A stretch of DNA of 64,000 nucleotides from Phocaeicola faecium. Its GTDB lineage: Bacteria; Bacteroidota; Bacteroidia; Bacteroidales; Bacteroidaceae. The position numbers and the translations under genes were made by a program. Under the pieces are notes generated by a model that saw only the letters and a list, made by a program, of their open reading frames with translations, had not been told where the DNA came from and made no database searches. Of this stretch, positions 1 through 9,118 are shown in pieces. How positions within the stretch are numbered: position 1 is the first letter of the stretch; the number at the start of each line of letters is the position of its first letter. The stretch is from contig NZ_JACSPQ010000019.1 of NCBI RefSeq assembly GCF_014837055.1, positions 1 to 64,000 on the forward strand, given 5' to 3'.

Positions 1-96
1 ACTTGGCTTTTTGGACGTAAAGTTAATGATGGAAGTTGGAGACGAAAATACGTGGTTTACCGAATGCTTACAATGATTTTGCCCACTTCAAAATAA
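1..96 (+). CDS. 3' end of an upstream gene (partial)
   Basis: The first reading frame is open from base 1 and gives 31 residues before a TAA at 94-96. The peptide begins TWLFGRKVNDGSW and contains RRKYVVYRM, with a residue mix typical of a soluble protein. The start lies outside the window and I do not recognise the family. A promoter for the next gene begins within its last codons, so transcription restarts here. It could be a chance open frame, since 31 codons is short. Confidence 0.4.
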   Translation, partial: TWLFGRKVNDGSWRRKYVVYRMLTMILPTSK

Positions 97-108
97 TTAA
101 TAAATTTG
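79..108 (+). promoter_or_regulatory. Bacteroidota sigma-ABfr promoter for the membrane protein gene
   Basis: TTG at 79-81, a 19-bp spacer and TAAATTTG at 101-108 match the Bacteroides -33/-7 consensus (TTTG and TAnnTTTG). The predicted transcript start falls near 114-116. A translation start at the TTG codon at 113 would therefore be essentially leaderless, which favours the ATG at 161. Confidence 0.7.
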
Positions 109-160
109 TACGTTGTCTTTCAATATTATAGCTCTTATTTTAATTGTTTCAACGACAAAA

Positions 161-1264
161 ATGAATACCTTTAAACTAATTACAGCCATCGCTTTACTAC
201 TATGTTTAGCGCCAATGCCCTACGGATATTATATTTTAGTCCGCTACATTGCAACTATTCTATTCGGAATAATGGCATACCAATACTATCGGGAGAAGAA
301 AGAAGCACTGATGATAGTATTCGGTGCTTTGGCAATATTGTTTCAACCAATAGTCAAAATTCCATTGGGACGGGGAATGTGGAACGTGGTAGATGTCGCC
401 ATGGCTGTGATTCTTATTATTTCACTTCTGAAAAATAAGAAGACTCCAGAGGAACCCAAAATACAAGAACCTGAAAATAAATTTGATAAATATAGCGATG
501 CAAAAGCAAACAACCCTCGCTTGGCTGATATAGGAAGCAATTTTATAACTTCCATATCAAGATTGCCTTCCATAAAAGAGTTAGCCAATCTGAATATTTT
601 ATTGGAATACTTACCCGGATTATCTCTGGATGAACAGTATGTATTGGATGATTATAATCCGTCAAGACCTCGTAGCATTGGGAAAAACTTAAGTCTTTAT
701 GCCCGCTTAAAGACTGTGGAGAAGCCTCGTGATATAGATTTCCCAGAAATTTATGATCGGATACATCGTGAGATAGAGATAAGATCGAATTCAAAAGCCA
801 AAGCAGATGAAATGCTTGGCGAAAGAAAACCGTTACCCGAAAGAGAAGACCCTTTCAAGCACATCACTTTGCCTTTTACAGAAGAAGCTATATGGCGAGC
901 CTATTTATTAAAGCAAACCGACCACCTGATAGGAATGTATTGGCACGGTTTATATAATAAAAGAATTTTTATAAACAAAGCTGAAGATATAGACAGCATA
1001 AGCCCAATCCACTGCGACTATGAACTGAAGAATCTGGATATAATCAAAGCCGAAGCGAAAAAATGTTGGTCGGATAACATGTGCCCCTTAGTTGTATTAG
1101 ATGGAGATAAAGCATACGTCAGCCATTATTGGTTCGACCATTGGCACGGGCTGAAGCAAGTGCAATGCTTAGTCAGCTATGACCATACATCGCACACGAT
1201 TACAGATTTCCAAATAAAAGAATGTGAGCCAATCATACGCTATCACGGCGGAGTATACTATTAA
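161..1264 (+). CDS. membrane protein with DUF6804-like N-terminus and unknown C-terminal domain
   Basis: 367 residues from the ATG at 161. A longer frame from a TTG at 113 is possible but conflicts with the promoter. The first ~95 residues hold three to four hydrophobic segments with MPYGYY and a phrase like PIVKIPLGRGMWNVVD, which recalls the small DUF6804 membrane family (recognition from memory). That family is normally about 100 residues. Here it is followed by a charged linker (KNKKTPEEPK) and about 260 hydrophilic residues, including LPFTEEAIW, MYWHGLYNKRIF, SHYWFDHWHG and a C-terminal RYHGGVYY. The gene is visibly more AT-rich than the genes after it, so acquisition by transfer is possible. 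It converges on the regulator gene beyond the repeat at 1275. Function unknown. Confidence 0.75.
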   Translation: MNTFKLITAIALLLCLAPMPYGYYILVRYIATILFGIMAYQYYREKKEALMIVFGALAILFQPIVKIPLGRGMWNVVDVAMAVILIISLLKNKKTPEEPKIQEPENKFDKYSDAKANNPRLADIGSNFITSISRLPSIKELANLNILLEYLPGLSLDEQYVLDDYNPSRPRSIGKNLSLYARLKTVEKPRDIDFPEIYDRIHREIEIRSNSKAKADEMLGERKPLPEREDPFKHITLPFTEEAIWRAYLLKQTDHLIGMYWHGLYNKRIFINKAEDIDSISPIHCDYELKNLDIIKAEAKKCWSDNMCPLVVLDGDKAYVSHYWFDHWHGLKQVQCLVSYDHTSHTITDFQIKECEPIIRYHGGVYY

Positions 1265-1274
1265 AATCAGGACG

Positions 1275-1385
1275 TTCCCAAGCACGCCAAACGCTACCCA
1301 TAGAACGAGTGAGTCTTCCGAATAGAATTACCTGATTCTACCGCAAGAGTTGGTCAACACTAACGGTAGCGTTTTTCGGCATACA
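1275..1385. repeat. intergenic modular repeat, copy 1
   Basis: Terminal arms AAACGCTACC (1289-1298) and GGTAGCGTTT (1365-1374) are inverted complements, and a short T tract follows the right arm. CTACC recurs at 1294 and 1338, exactly 44 bp apart. The block from about 1318 to 1378 is nearly identical to copy 2 at 15784-15842, and similarity extends leftward into TTCCCAAGCACGCCA. It lies between convergent genes and could fold as a bidirectional terminator. The remaining stretch to 1502 shows no gene. Confidence 0.85.
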
Positions 1386-1502
1386 TCGGTGGTTAAATTT
1401 CTTTGCTCCACAGCCTTGCCGCCGCGCTGGGTATGCACCAAGTATTCATGCAGAAAGGCGACATGCGTCTGACTGATTGGGGCGCATTCTAACTGAATAT
1501 CC

Positions 1503-4500
1503 TTATCTGTTATACTCCACCCGCGTTTGAACTCCGCATTGCTGTTCAGGTGCGGGTGTTTTATTCTCAGCATATTTGGAAGGAGATACCCCGAACATGT
1601 CCATGAAATGCTTGCGGAACGTAGGTAAGTCATTGAAGCCTACCCGTTCGGCAACTTCCGTGACCGACAGGCTGGTTTCCATCAATAGGAAAGCGGCTTG
1701 CGTCATACGTATGTGGCGAATCAGCTCTACGGCAGAAAGGTCGGTGTGCTGTTTCAGCTTGCGGTAAAGCGTAGCCTGACTCATGTGTAACTCTCCGGCC
1801 AGTACTTTGACGTTGAATTCGGGATTGTTTGCGTTGCTCTCGATACACGACAGCACTTTTTGCATGAACTCACTTTCTGTTCTTTCGGGTTGCTCTGCTG
1901 ATACGGTAGAAGTATGTAACAATGTGCGGGTATAGATTTGTTTAAGACGGCATCGCATATCAAGCAAATGAGCCACTTTAGCCAACAATATTTCCGGATT
2001 AAATGGTTTACGCACATAGTCATCAGCTCCGCGGTAAGAAGCCTCCACGCTGTCCTTGTCTTCCGCTTTAGCCGTAAGCAGCAGAATGGGAATATGGGCT
2101 GTTTCTTTCCGTTTGCGCAATGCAGCACAGCAGGTAAAGCCGTCCATAACGGGCATCATCACATCCGACAGAACCAGATCTGGCACTTGTTTTACTGCCA
2201 TTTTCAGTCCTTCTTCTCCATTCTCCGCTTCAAGTATCCGGTAATGTTTCTTCATCAGGTCTCGCAGATAATTGCGCATATCCGTATTATCTTCTATAAT
2301 GAGTACTGTTTGACGGGCGGCGGTATGTCCTTCTTCCGTTGTCTGTGGTATCTTTTCCGCTTTTTGCAGCAACATCAGGTTTGGAATACTTTCTCTGACC
2401 GTCTCCTCATCGTTTGTCTCGGAGGTTTCATCCCATGTACAGTCGTCTTCTTCAAAATGAGATTTCCCTTCGGGGAGATACACAAAAAACGAAGTACCTT
2501 GTTCCGGTTTACTCTCCACGTTTATCCGTCCGTGATGCATTTCTACGATATGTTTTACGATTTTTAGACCTATTCCCATGCGAGTGGACATTGACGGGTC
2601 TGTATCGCCGGTCACAAAAGGTTCAAAGATATGCTGCAACAGCCCGGCATCTATTCCTTTTCCGGTATCAGTCACTGAAATACAGCAGAAGAATTTCTGA
2701 TCGAATTCTTTCCTTTCTACTGAAAGGCTTATTTTCCCTCCTTCAGGCGTATATTTGAAGGCATTGGAAATCAGGTTTTGAATGACTAACGACAGTTTCT
2801 CCCGGTCGGCCCATATCGTGACATGCTCCGAACCGTGCATCCATCCATACATTATATGATGTTCGGCAGCTAACGAGTGAAAGCCTTCGGATACGTCTTT
2901 CATTAAGGACAGAACGTCTATCTTAGATAAACGTAACTTTACCATGCCTGCTTCTGCTTTTTGAATGTACAGCAGGCGGTCGGTCAGAGTATGTAATCCT
3001 TCGGCATACTTGAACATAATGGATAAACGTCCATAGAACGGATGTATGGGCGAGATTCTGGAAAGTATCTCACGCAGCGGAGACAAGATAAGGGTAAGCG
3101 GTGTGCGCAACTCATGGGCAGCCATCGTAAAGAAGGCTTCACGCTCTTTGCGAAGTTCCATCTCCTTATTTCGTTCCATATTGACTGTAAATAACTCATG
3201 CTCCAGACGTAATTCATACTGTATCCGCTTTTGTTTTAGTCGTAGGCGGTGTACATATATTAATATGATACTGACCAGCCCTGTCGCAATGAGCAGACGG
3301 AACCAAAGAGTTTCGCTCCAGTGGGGAGCAATTATCACTGTCAGTGCACTGACATCACCTTCACTCTGATCTTGAAAAATAGTTTTTACTTGAAAAGTAT
3401 AGCTACCGGCTGGCAGGCGGTCGTATGAGATTTTTTCTCCTTCATTGGCCATAATCCATTCCTTCTGATATGGGTACAAACGGAAAAGGTATTTTTGGAG
3501 TTTGGACAGATACAGCAAGTTGGTAAACGATAGTGAGAAATTGCGATTTTCATGCGTCAGATGCAATTTAGAGGTATAAAGCAACGACTGAGGCAATACC
3601 ACTTGCCCATTAACATTTTGTCCGATTTGTACAGGGCTATGGTTCACTTCCAAGTCTGTGAAAATCACCCTTCCCTTTTCTTTTGGGTAATTAAAACGCA
3701 GGTCAGAAGGACGGAAATAAGTCAGCGTACTGTGATTTCCCCAAAAGAGAAAATCCTTTCCGAAAAATACGGAGCGGTTACTCCCTGAAATATAATAATT
3801 GTAAAACGATTGCAAATGGCGGCTCAGGCGGGAAATTCCGGAATTGGAACCCACCCAAAGAGAATGGTCACTGTCTTCAACCAATGCAGTTACGAAATTG
3901 CTGCATAAACCTTGAGTGGTAGTGTAACAGGTCAGGATGCTGTCTCCTTCCGGGGAATAGGATGCCAAACCATTTCCTGCATATCCCACCCACAATTTTT
4001 TGTCTTTTCCCCATAACAAGGCACGGACTTCAATCTCAGTGTCCGGCATACCAGCTTTTGCTTCATATCCGGCATGTGTCTGTAATACCTTGTTGCCACT
4101 CAGCCAAAGGCGCAACAATCCTCTGCCGGTTCCTAACCATAAGGTTTGATCATCTCCTGCAACTAATGTACGTACCTGTATATGATCTGGAATTTGTGGA
4201 TTATTCCAGCTGATGTGCCTTGAAGTTCCTTGTCGAAAATCTACCCAATACAGTCCATTGCTGGTACCTGCCCAGCATTGATCATCCGTAACCATAAGCA
4301 AATTCCATATCACAGGAGAAGGCTGTTTGGGTATATCAATTCGCATATCATCCCACTGTTGATTCTTTCCGTAACGGAATATCCTTCCGTCTTTAGTACC
4401 AAACCAAAGACTTCCATTCTTATTTAAGGAGCTACAAATGGCAGTTTTCAGTTGGGGAATATGGGGACCAAACGATTCAAACGACAACGGATGTGTCACA

Positions 4501-5666
4501 TCAAAAGGTTGTGTGCTACGTAAGACACCTTTATGAAAAGTAGCTAGCCAGATGTAACCATCACTATCCATTTGGATGCCACAAATCTCATTTGAACGTT
4601 TTTGAGCATATTGATGATAAAACGACTGGCGCAAGTCAGAAAATAATACTCCTCCTCCTTCTGTGCCAATCCACAGTAGTCCTTCTTTATCGTAGTAACC
4701 CGAAATCATACGGGTTTCGAAATATTGTTTCCCATTATGAAGGAAGGAGTGGAAGTCTCGCAACTCGATTTCCCGTTCTGAAGTAAGACTCAATAGCGTA
4801 TATCCATTCCAAGTTACAGCCAAGTATTGGGCATTACCTATCGGGAGCAAACGAAATACATCGTTATGAGATAATTGGTTTTCCGTCTTTTCTGAAATAT
4901 ATTGCCAATGGTGTAATTTCCCGTTTGTCAAGTCATAACCATACAATCCGTCGCCTACAGTAGAAATCCAAATAAACGAATTGTCGTTCAGCAAAGAAGA
5001 TACCCACCAGCTGGACGGTAATTGCCCGTCGCAGACCTTCTGCAATTTCCTTTGTCCGGGTGTAAAACGATAGACTGTTCCCTTCTTGCTTGCACAATAT
5101 AGCATTTTGCCATCTTCTCCCGTGCACAACACTGTGAACGAATCGTTTTGCAAATTTTTCGCCACATGACGTACAGAAACAAATGCAGTATCCTTTGCAA
5201 GGGGAAATGGAAACGTTATCTTTGACAGCTCATTGGAAAATACTCCCCAGCAACTACCATTGGGAGCTGCTATAAAGTCAGAGAACATAATAGGTTGCTT
5301 GCTCACAGAATCGCATACGGGAAGGAAGCGTTCGTATTTCTTGTTGAACAGAAACAAATTCTGTTCTGAGCGGATAAGCAAGTAATCTCTATTCAGCGAT
5401 ACCACTTTGTCAATTCTTCGGTAAGAGCTCTCTGATATCCGGAATATTTTAAAAGTACGTCCGTCGTAACGGTTCAGTCCGCCTCCCGTTCCAAACCACA
5501 TGAATCCTTCGGTATCTTTTGCTACGGAATGGATGTCATTGTCAGATAATCCGTCATTCACATTCAAAACCTGAAAATCTTTTTCAGAAAGCACTTGTGC
5601 TTTTATGGGAAAAAAGCGAAGAAATACAAAGAAAAATACAATAAGTTTAGAGTCTATGTTTTTCAT
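1503..5666 (-). CDS. hybrid two-component system regulator (HTCS) of PUL 1
   Basis: A one-protein sensor and transcription factor of 1,387 residues from the ATG at 5666; an in-frame ATG ten codons upstream would put charged residues before the signal peptide. In order: signal peptide ending near PIKAQ; a long periplasmic region of two-component propeller repeats (phrases such as GFMWFGTGGGLNRYDG and DHSLWVGSNSGISRL) and a Y_Y_Y-type domain; a membrane helix around 786-806; histidine kinase with AAHELRTPLTL (His ~851), NLISNAFKYTPEGG and DTGKGID ATPase boxes; receiver domain with phospho-acceptor Asp ~1168 in LVLSDVMMPVMDG; AraC-type helix-turn-helix at the C-terminus. All catalytic residues look intact. 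It diverges from susC/susD and presumably activates them when the sensor binds an oligosaccharide from the target glycan. The ligand cannot be read from sequence. Confidence 0.96.
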   Translation of the reverse strand: MKNIDSKLIVFFFVFLRFFPIKAQVLSEKDFQVLNVNDGLSDNDIHSVAKDTEGFMWFGTGGGLNRYDGRTFKIFRISESSYRRIDKVVSLNRDYLLIRSEQNLFLFNKKYERFLPVCDSVSKQPIMFSDFIAAPNGSCWGVFSNELSKITFPFPLAKDTAFVSVRHVAKNLQNDSFTVLCTGEDGKMLYCASKKGTVYRFTPGQRKLQKVCDGQLPSSWWVSSLLNDNSFIWISTVGDGLYGYDLTNGKLHHWQYISEKTENQLSHNDVFRLLPIGNAQYLAVTWNGYTLLSLTSEREIELRDFHSFLHNGKQYFETRMISGYYDKEGLLWIGTEGGGVLFSDLRQSFYHQYAQKRSNEICGIQMDSDGYIWLATFHKGVLRSTQPFDVTHPLSFESFGPHIPQLKTAICSSLNKNGSLWFGTKDGRIFRYGKNQQWDDMRIDIPKQPSPVIWNLLMVTDDQCWAGTSNGLYWVDFRQGTSRHISWNNPQIPDHIQVRTLVAGDDQTLWLGTGRGLLRLWLSGNKVLQTHAGYEAKAGMPDTEIEVRALLWGKDKKLWVGYAGNGLASYSPEGDSILTCYTTTQGLCSNFVTALVEDSDHSLWVGSNSGISRLSRHLQSFYNYYISGSNRSVFFGKDFLFWGNHSTLTYFRPSDLRFNYPKEKGRVIFTDLEVNHSPVQIGQNVNGQVVLPQSLLYTSKLHLTHENRNFSLSFTNLLYLSKLQKYLFRLYPYQKEWIMANEGEKISYDRLPAGSYTFQVKTIFQDQSEGDVSALTVIIAPHWSETLWFRLLIATGLVSIILIYVHRLRLKQKRIQYELRLEHELFTVNMERNKEMELRKEREAFFTMAAHELRTPLTLILSPLREILSRISPIHPFYGRLSIMFKYAEGLHTLTDRLLYIQKAEAGMVKLRLSKIDVLSLMKDVSEGFHSLAAEHHIMYGWMHGSEHVTIWADREKLSLVIQNLISNAFKYTPEGGKISLSVERKEFDQKFFCCISVTDTGKGIDAGLLQHIFEPFVTGDTDPSMSTRMGIGLKIVKHIVEMHHGRINVESKPEQGTSFFVYLPEGKSHFEEDDCTWDETSETNDEETVRESIPNLMLLQKAEKIPQTTEEGHTAARQTVLIIEDNTDMRNYLRDLMKKHYRILEAENGEEGLKMAVKQVPDLVLSDVMMPVMDGFTCCAALRKRKETAHIPILLLTAKAEDKDSVEASYRGADDYVRKPFNPEILLAKVAHLLDMRCRLKQIYTRTLLHTSTVSAEQPERTESEFMQKVLSCIESNANNPEFNVKVLAGELHMSQATLYRKLKQHTDLSAVELIRHIRMTQAAFLLMETSLSVTEVAERVGFNDLPTFRKHFMDMFGVSPSKYAENKTPAPEQQCGVQTRVEYNR

Positions 5667-5800
5667 ACTTGAATCAAGATGTCTATTTTGTCGCAAAGGA
5701 ACAAAAAAAATATCTAAAAAGTCGGAATACTAGTGAAAAAACGGTTTTTATTCGCAAACTGAGAAGAATACCGACTGTTAATGCAATGTTTACCCACTGC

Positions 5801-5822
5801 CTCCGAGAAGTTTATTTCGGAG
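5801..5822. promoter_or_regulatory. candidate operator or hairpin upstream of susC
   Basis: CTCCGA (5801-5806) and TCGGAG (5817-5822) form an inverted repeat in the divergent HTCS-susC intergenic region, about 55 bp before the susC start. GATTTGTG follows directly and could be a weak -7 element. It may be an HTCS binding site or an mRNA leader hairpin. Position is the only functional evidence. Confidence 0.35.
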
Positions 5823-5876
5823 ATTTGTGACAAAACAAATACTTCTTTATTATCAATTAAACTAATACTTAAAATC

Positions 5877-8800
5877 ATGAGTCGTATGAAAACACAATTC
5901 ATTTCTCTGCTCATAGCTTTGCTGGCAGGGCTTTTGCCGCTGTATGCGCAACAAATGAGCATCTCCGGAATTGTTACAGACAAAAAACTGAATGAACCCA
6001 TCATTGGGGCTTCAGTGGTAATTAAAGGAACCAGTAATGGTTGTATCACTGATTTGGATGGAAACTTCCAGCTTAGCAATGTAGCTGTTGGAAGTACATT
6101 AGTAGTATCCTATATTGGCTATCAAACTCAGGAAGTATCTGTACAAAAAGGAAAGACTTCCTATCCGGTGGTTTTATCGGAAGATACTCAGGCACTCGAT
6201 GAAGTAGTTGTAGTAGGTTTCGGTACGCAGAAAAAAGTAAATCTGACCGGTGCCGTGGCGTCAGTAGACAACAAAAAGTTGGAGTCTCGTCCTGTAACTT
6301 CTGTAGGTCAGGCTTTGCAGGGAGTAGTTCCGGGACTGAATGTCAGTACTCCTGATGCCGGAGGTAAACTGGATGCCAATCCTTCTTTTAATATCCGTGG
6401 TACAGGGAATTTAGGGACAGGTTCCAGTGCTTCTCCCCTCGTGTTGATTGACGGTGTGGCAGGTGATTTGAACTCATTGAATCCGCAGGATATAGATAAC
6501 ATTTCGGTCTTGATGGATGCAGCTTCTGCTGCGATCTATGGTTCTCGTGCTCCGTTCGGTGTTATTTTAGTTACTACCAAAAAAGGTAAACAGGGTAAGA
6601 CGAGTATTTCATATTCTAACAATCTGCGTTGGTCTCGTCCGACCAATATCCCCGACATGCTAGACGCTTATACATTTGCGCAGTATTTCAACCGTGCTAT
6701 TGACAATACCGGTTCTGGTGAAGCGCATTTTTTCTCGGATATTACCATGGAACGTATCCAGCAGTATATGCGCGGTGAGATTACCACTACTGCAGACCCA
6801 TCTCTTTCACAAAACGGAAACTGTTTTGCCTTTAATCAGAACTCTAATGACAATCAAAACTGGCCTCGTAACTTCATTGACAAGACCGCTTTCGGACAAG
6901 AACATAACATCAGTTTGTCTGGTGGTAATGAGAAAATACAATACTATGTATCAGGTGCATTCTTGAGTCAGGACGGACAAATGAACTACGCAAACGATAA
7001 CAAGAAACGTTACAATGCTAGCGCCCGTATCAGTACTGAAATTACCAAGTGGATGCGCTTGGAATTCAACAGCCGTTTCATTCGTGAAGACATTGGTATG
7101 CCGACTTTCTTGAAGCTGTATGGCGATCGTTTCTTCTCAGAAACAACCAAACTTCATCCTAATATGCCGCTTTACGATAACAATGGTCACTATACCCGTA
7201 ACCCGAAATTGATGCAACTGACTTCCGGTGGGCGTTCCAATACGCAAGATGATACTTACTTCACACAAGGTAGTCTGATTCTTACTCCGATGAAGGGATT
7301 GACCATTCACGGTGACTTGGCTTTGCGCACAGGTAGCTTCGAACATTTATACAATGTAGCCAGAGTATATCTTTATGACAAAGACAACAATCCCATTCCT
7401 GAGCAGTGGCTTGGCGGAGATGCTGACTTGGCAGCCGGAAAAACATGGGCTTATAGCGAACAACAGCGTGAAACAATGATTACTTCTTCACTCTATGCTG
7501 ATTATAGCTTCAATTTCCTTGAAAAACATAATTTTAAAGTAATGCTCGGTATAAATAGTGAAAGTTTCCGCTACAATAATGTTTGGGCTAAGCGTTCGGA
7601 TGTAATGAACGACAATAATCCCGATGTTAATACTTCTACCGGAACACAAAGCAACGGTGCTTATCGTGGAGAATGGTCTTCTTTAGGTTATTTCGGACGT
7701 TTGAACTACGACTTTGACGGACGTTATCTGTTTGAATTCAATATTCGTCGTGATGGTTCTTCTCGTTTTCGCGCAGACAATCGTTGGGCTACTTTCCCGT
7801 CTGTATCTGTAGGCTGGAATATTGCACGTGAATCTTTTTGGGAACCTTTAAGCAAATGGGTTAATACTTTGAAACCCCGCTTCTCTTATGGTAGTCTCGG
7901 TAACCAGAATACTAATTCCTACTATCCTACTTATGCTATTCAGAATGTAACTGTAGGTAGCCCTGATGCAGGTGGACGCTGGCTGCTTGATATGGCCAAT
8001 AAATCAAATATTGCAAGCACTCCGGGATTAGTAAGTTCTTTGCTGACATGGGAACGTGTGTACAGTTATAACTATGGTGTAGACTTTGGTGCTTTCAATA
8101 ATCGTTTAAGCGGTTACTTCAACTTCTTTATCCGTGATACGAAAGACATGGTAGGGCCGGCACAGGAAATTTCTCCAATAGTAGGTGCAGATGCTCCTAA
8201 ACGGAACAATACATCTTTGCGTACCAAAGGATGGGAACTTCAATTGAACTGGCAGGATCGCATTGGTGAATTTAATTACAATGTAGCGTTCAATCTTTCA
8301 GATTCACGTACCAAAATTACGGAATATCCGAATGCCAGCAAATCACTCTCCACTTATTACACCGGACAGTATTTGGGAGAAATGTGGGGATATGAATCTA
8401 TTGGCATGGCCAAGACAGACGAAGAAATGGCTAAGCATTTGGAGGAAGTAGACCAAAACACCATTCCTAATATTACCCTTGCCGCTTCCGGATGGAAGGC
8501 CGGTGACATGATGTATGCCGATTTGGATGGTGATGGAAAAATTACAAACGGAGAAAATACAGTGGACAATCCGGGAGACCTTAAAGTAATCGGTAACAGT
8601 ACTCCACGTTTCCGTTTCGGTTTGAATATTGGTGCTGAATGGAAAGGTTTTGATCTGAGTATTTTTTTCCAAGGCGTAGCTAAGCGTGATTATTTATTAA
8701 GTGGCATGATATTTTGGGGAATAAACGGTGATGCATGGTCTTCTACTGGTTACAAGGAACATTGGGATTTCTTCCGTCCAGAAGGTGACCCGTTGGGAGC

Positions 8801-9101
8801 AAATACCAATGCATATTATCCGCGTCCTCTTTGGAAATCTAACCAGAATCGCCAAAGTCAGTCTCAGTTCGTACAGAATGCAGCCTATATCCGTTTGAAG
8901 AATTTGCAAATCGGTTATACCCTGCCTAAAGCATGGACAAATAAAGTTGGATTGGAACGTGTCAGAGTATTCTTCTCTGGTGACAACTTGTGGACGGGTA
9001 CTTCCATTAATAAAAATTTCGATCCGGAGGCATTATATCAGAACGGTATGACTTACCCGTTGAGTCGTACACTCTCTTGTGGCGTAAATGTAACCTTATA
9101 A
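5877..9101 (+). CDS. SusC-like TonB-dependent outer membrane transporter (PUL 1)
   Basis: Imports oligosaccharides across the outer membrane using TonB energy, with the SusD-like lipoprotein as its lid. 1,074 residues from the ATG at 5877; the frame is open upstream but residues before this ATG do not look like a signal sequence. Signal peptide to about residue 24, then a carboxypeptidase-D regulatory-like domain (SGIVTDKKLNEPIIGA), a TonB-box-like DEVVVVGFGTQKK at 108-120, plug domain (GVVPGLNV, RGTGNLG, VLIDGV), and a beta-barrel ending in the aromatic-rich strand SCGVNVTL. There is no N-terminal STN domain, so control by an anti-sigma pathway is not expected, consistent with the divergent HTCS. 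susD starts 17 bp after its stop. Confidence 0.96.
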   Translation: MSRMKTQFISLLIALLAGLLPLYAQQMSISGIVTDKKLNEPIIGASVVIKGTSNGCITDLDGNFQLSNVAVGSTLVVSYIGYQTQEVSVQKGKTSYPVVLSEDTQALDEVVVVGFGTQKKVNLTGAVASVDNKKLESRPVTSVGQALQGVVPGLNVSTPDAGGKLDANPSFNIRGTGNLGTGSSASPLVLIDGVAGDLNSLNPQDIDNISVLMDAASAAIYGSRAPFGVILVTTKKGKQGKTSISYSNNLRWSRPTNIPDMLDAYTFAQYFNRAIDNTGSGEAHFFSDITMERIQQYMRGEITTTADPSLSQNGNCFAFNQNSNDNQNWPRNFIDKTAFGQEHNISLSGGNEKIQYYVSGAFLSQDGQMNYANDNKKRYNASARISTEITKWMRLEFNSRFIREDIGMPTFLKLYGDRFFSETTKLHPNMPLYDNNGHYTRNPKLMQLTSGGRSNTQDDTYFTQGSLILTPMKGLTIHGDLALRTGSFEHLYNVARVYLYDKDNNPIPEQWLGGDADLAAGKTWAYSEQQRETMITSSLYADYSFNFLEKHNFKVMLGINSESFRYNNVWAKRSDVMNDNNPDVNTSTGTQSNGAYRGEWSSLGYFGRLNYDFDGRYLFEFNIRRDGSSRFRADNRWATFPSVSVGWNIARESFWEPLSKWVNTLKPRFSYGSLGNQNTNSYYPTYAIQNVTVGSPDAGGRWLLDMANKSNIASTPGLVSSLLTWERVYSYNYGVDFGAFNNRLSGYFNFFIRDTKDMVGPAQEISPIVGADAPKRNNTSLRTKGWELQLNWQDRIGEFNYNVAFNLSDSRTKITEYPNASKSLSTYYTGQYLGEMWGYESIGMAKTDEEMAKHLEEVDQNTIPNITLAASGWKAGDMMYADLDGDGKITNGENTVDNPGDLKVIGNSTPRFRFGLNIGAEWKGFDLSIFFQGVAKRDYLLSGMIFWGINGDAWSSTGYKEHWDFFRPEGDPLGANTNAYYPRPLWKSNQNRQSQSQFVQNAAYIRLKNLQIGYTLPKAWTNKVGLERVRVFFSGDNLWTGTSINKNFDPEALYQNGMTYPLSRTLSCGVNVTL

Positions 9102-9118
9102 AACCAATAAAAGCATCT

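Noticed and set aside
113..160. TTG start at 113 for the first full gene
   Set aside because: The consensus promoter ends at 108, so a transcript would begin at or after this codon; the ATG at 161 gives a normal leader and a family-like N-terminus.
1289..1376. Repeat copies as a CRISPR array or attachment site
   Set aside because: The 22-bp modules have no unique spacers of constant length and no cas genes are present; no integrase gene lies near any copy.
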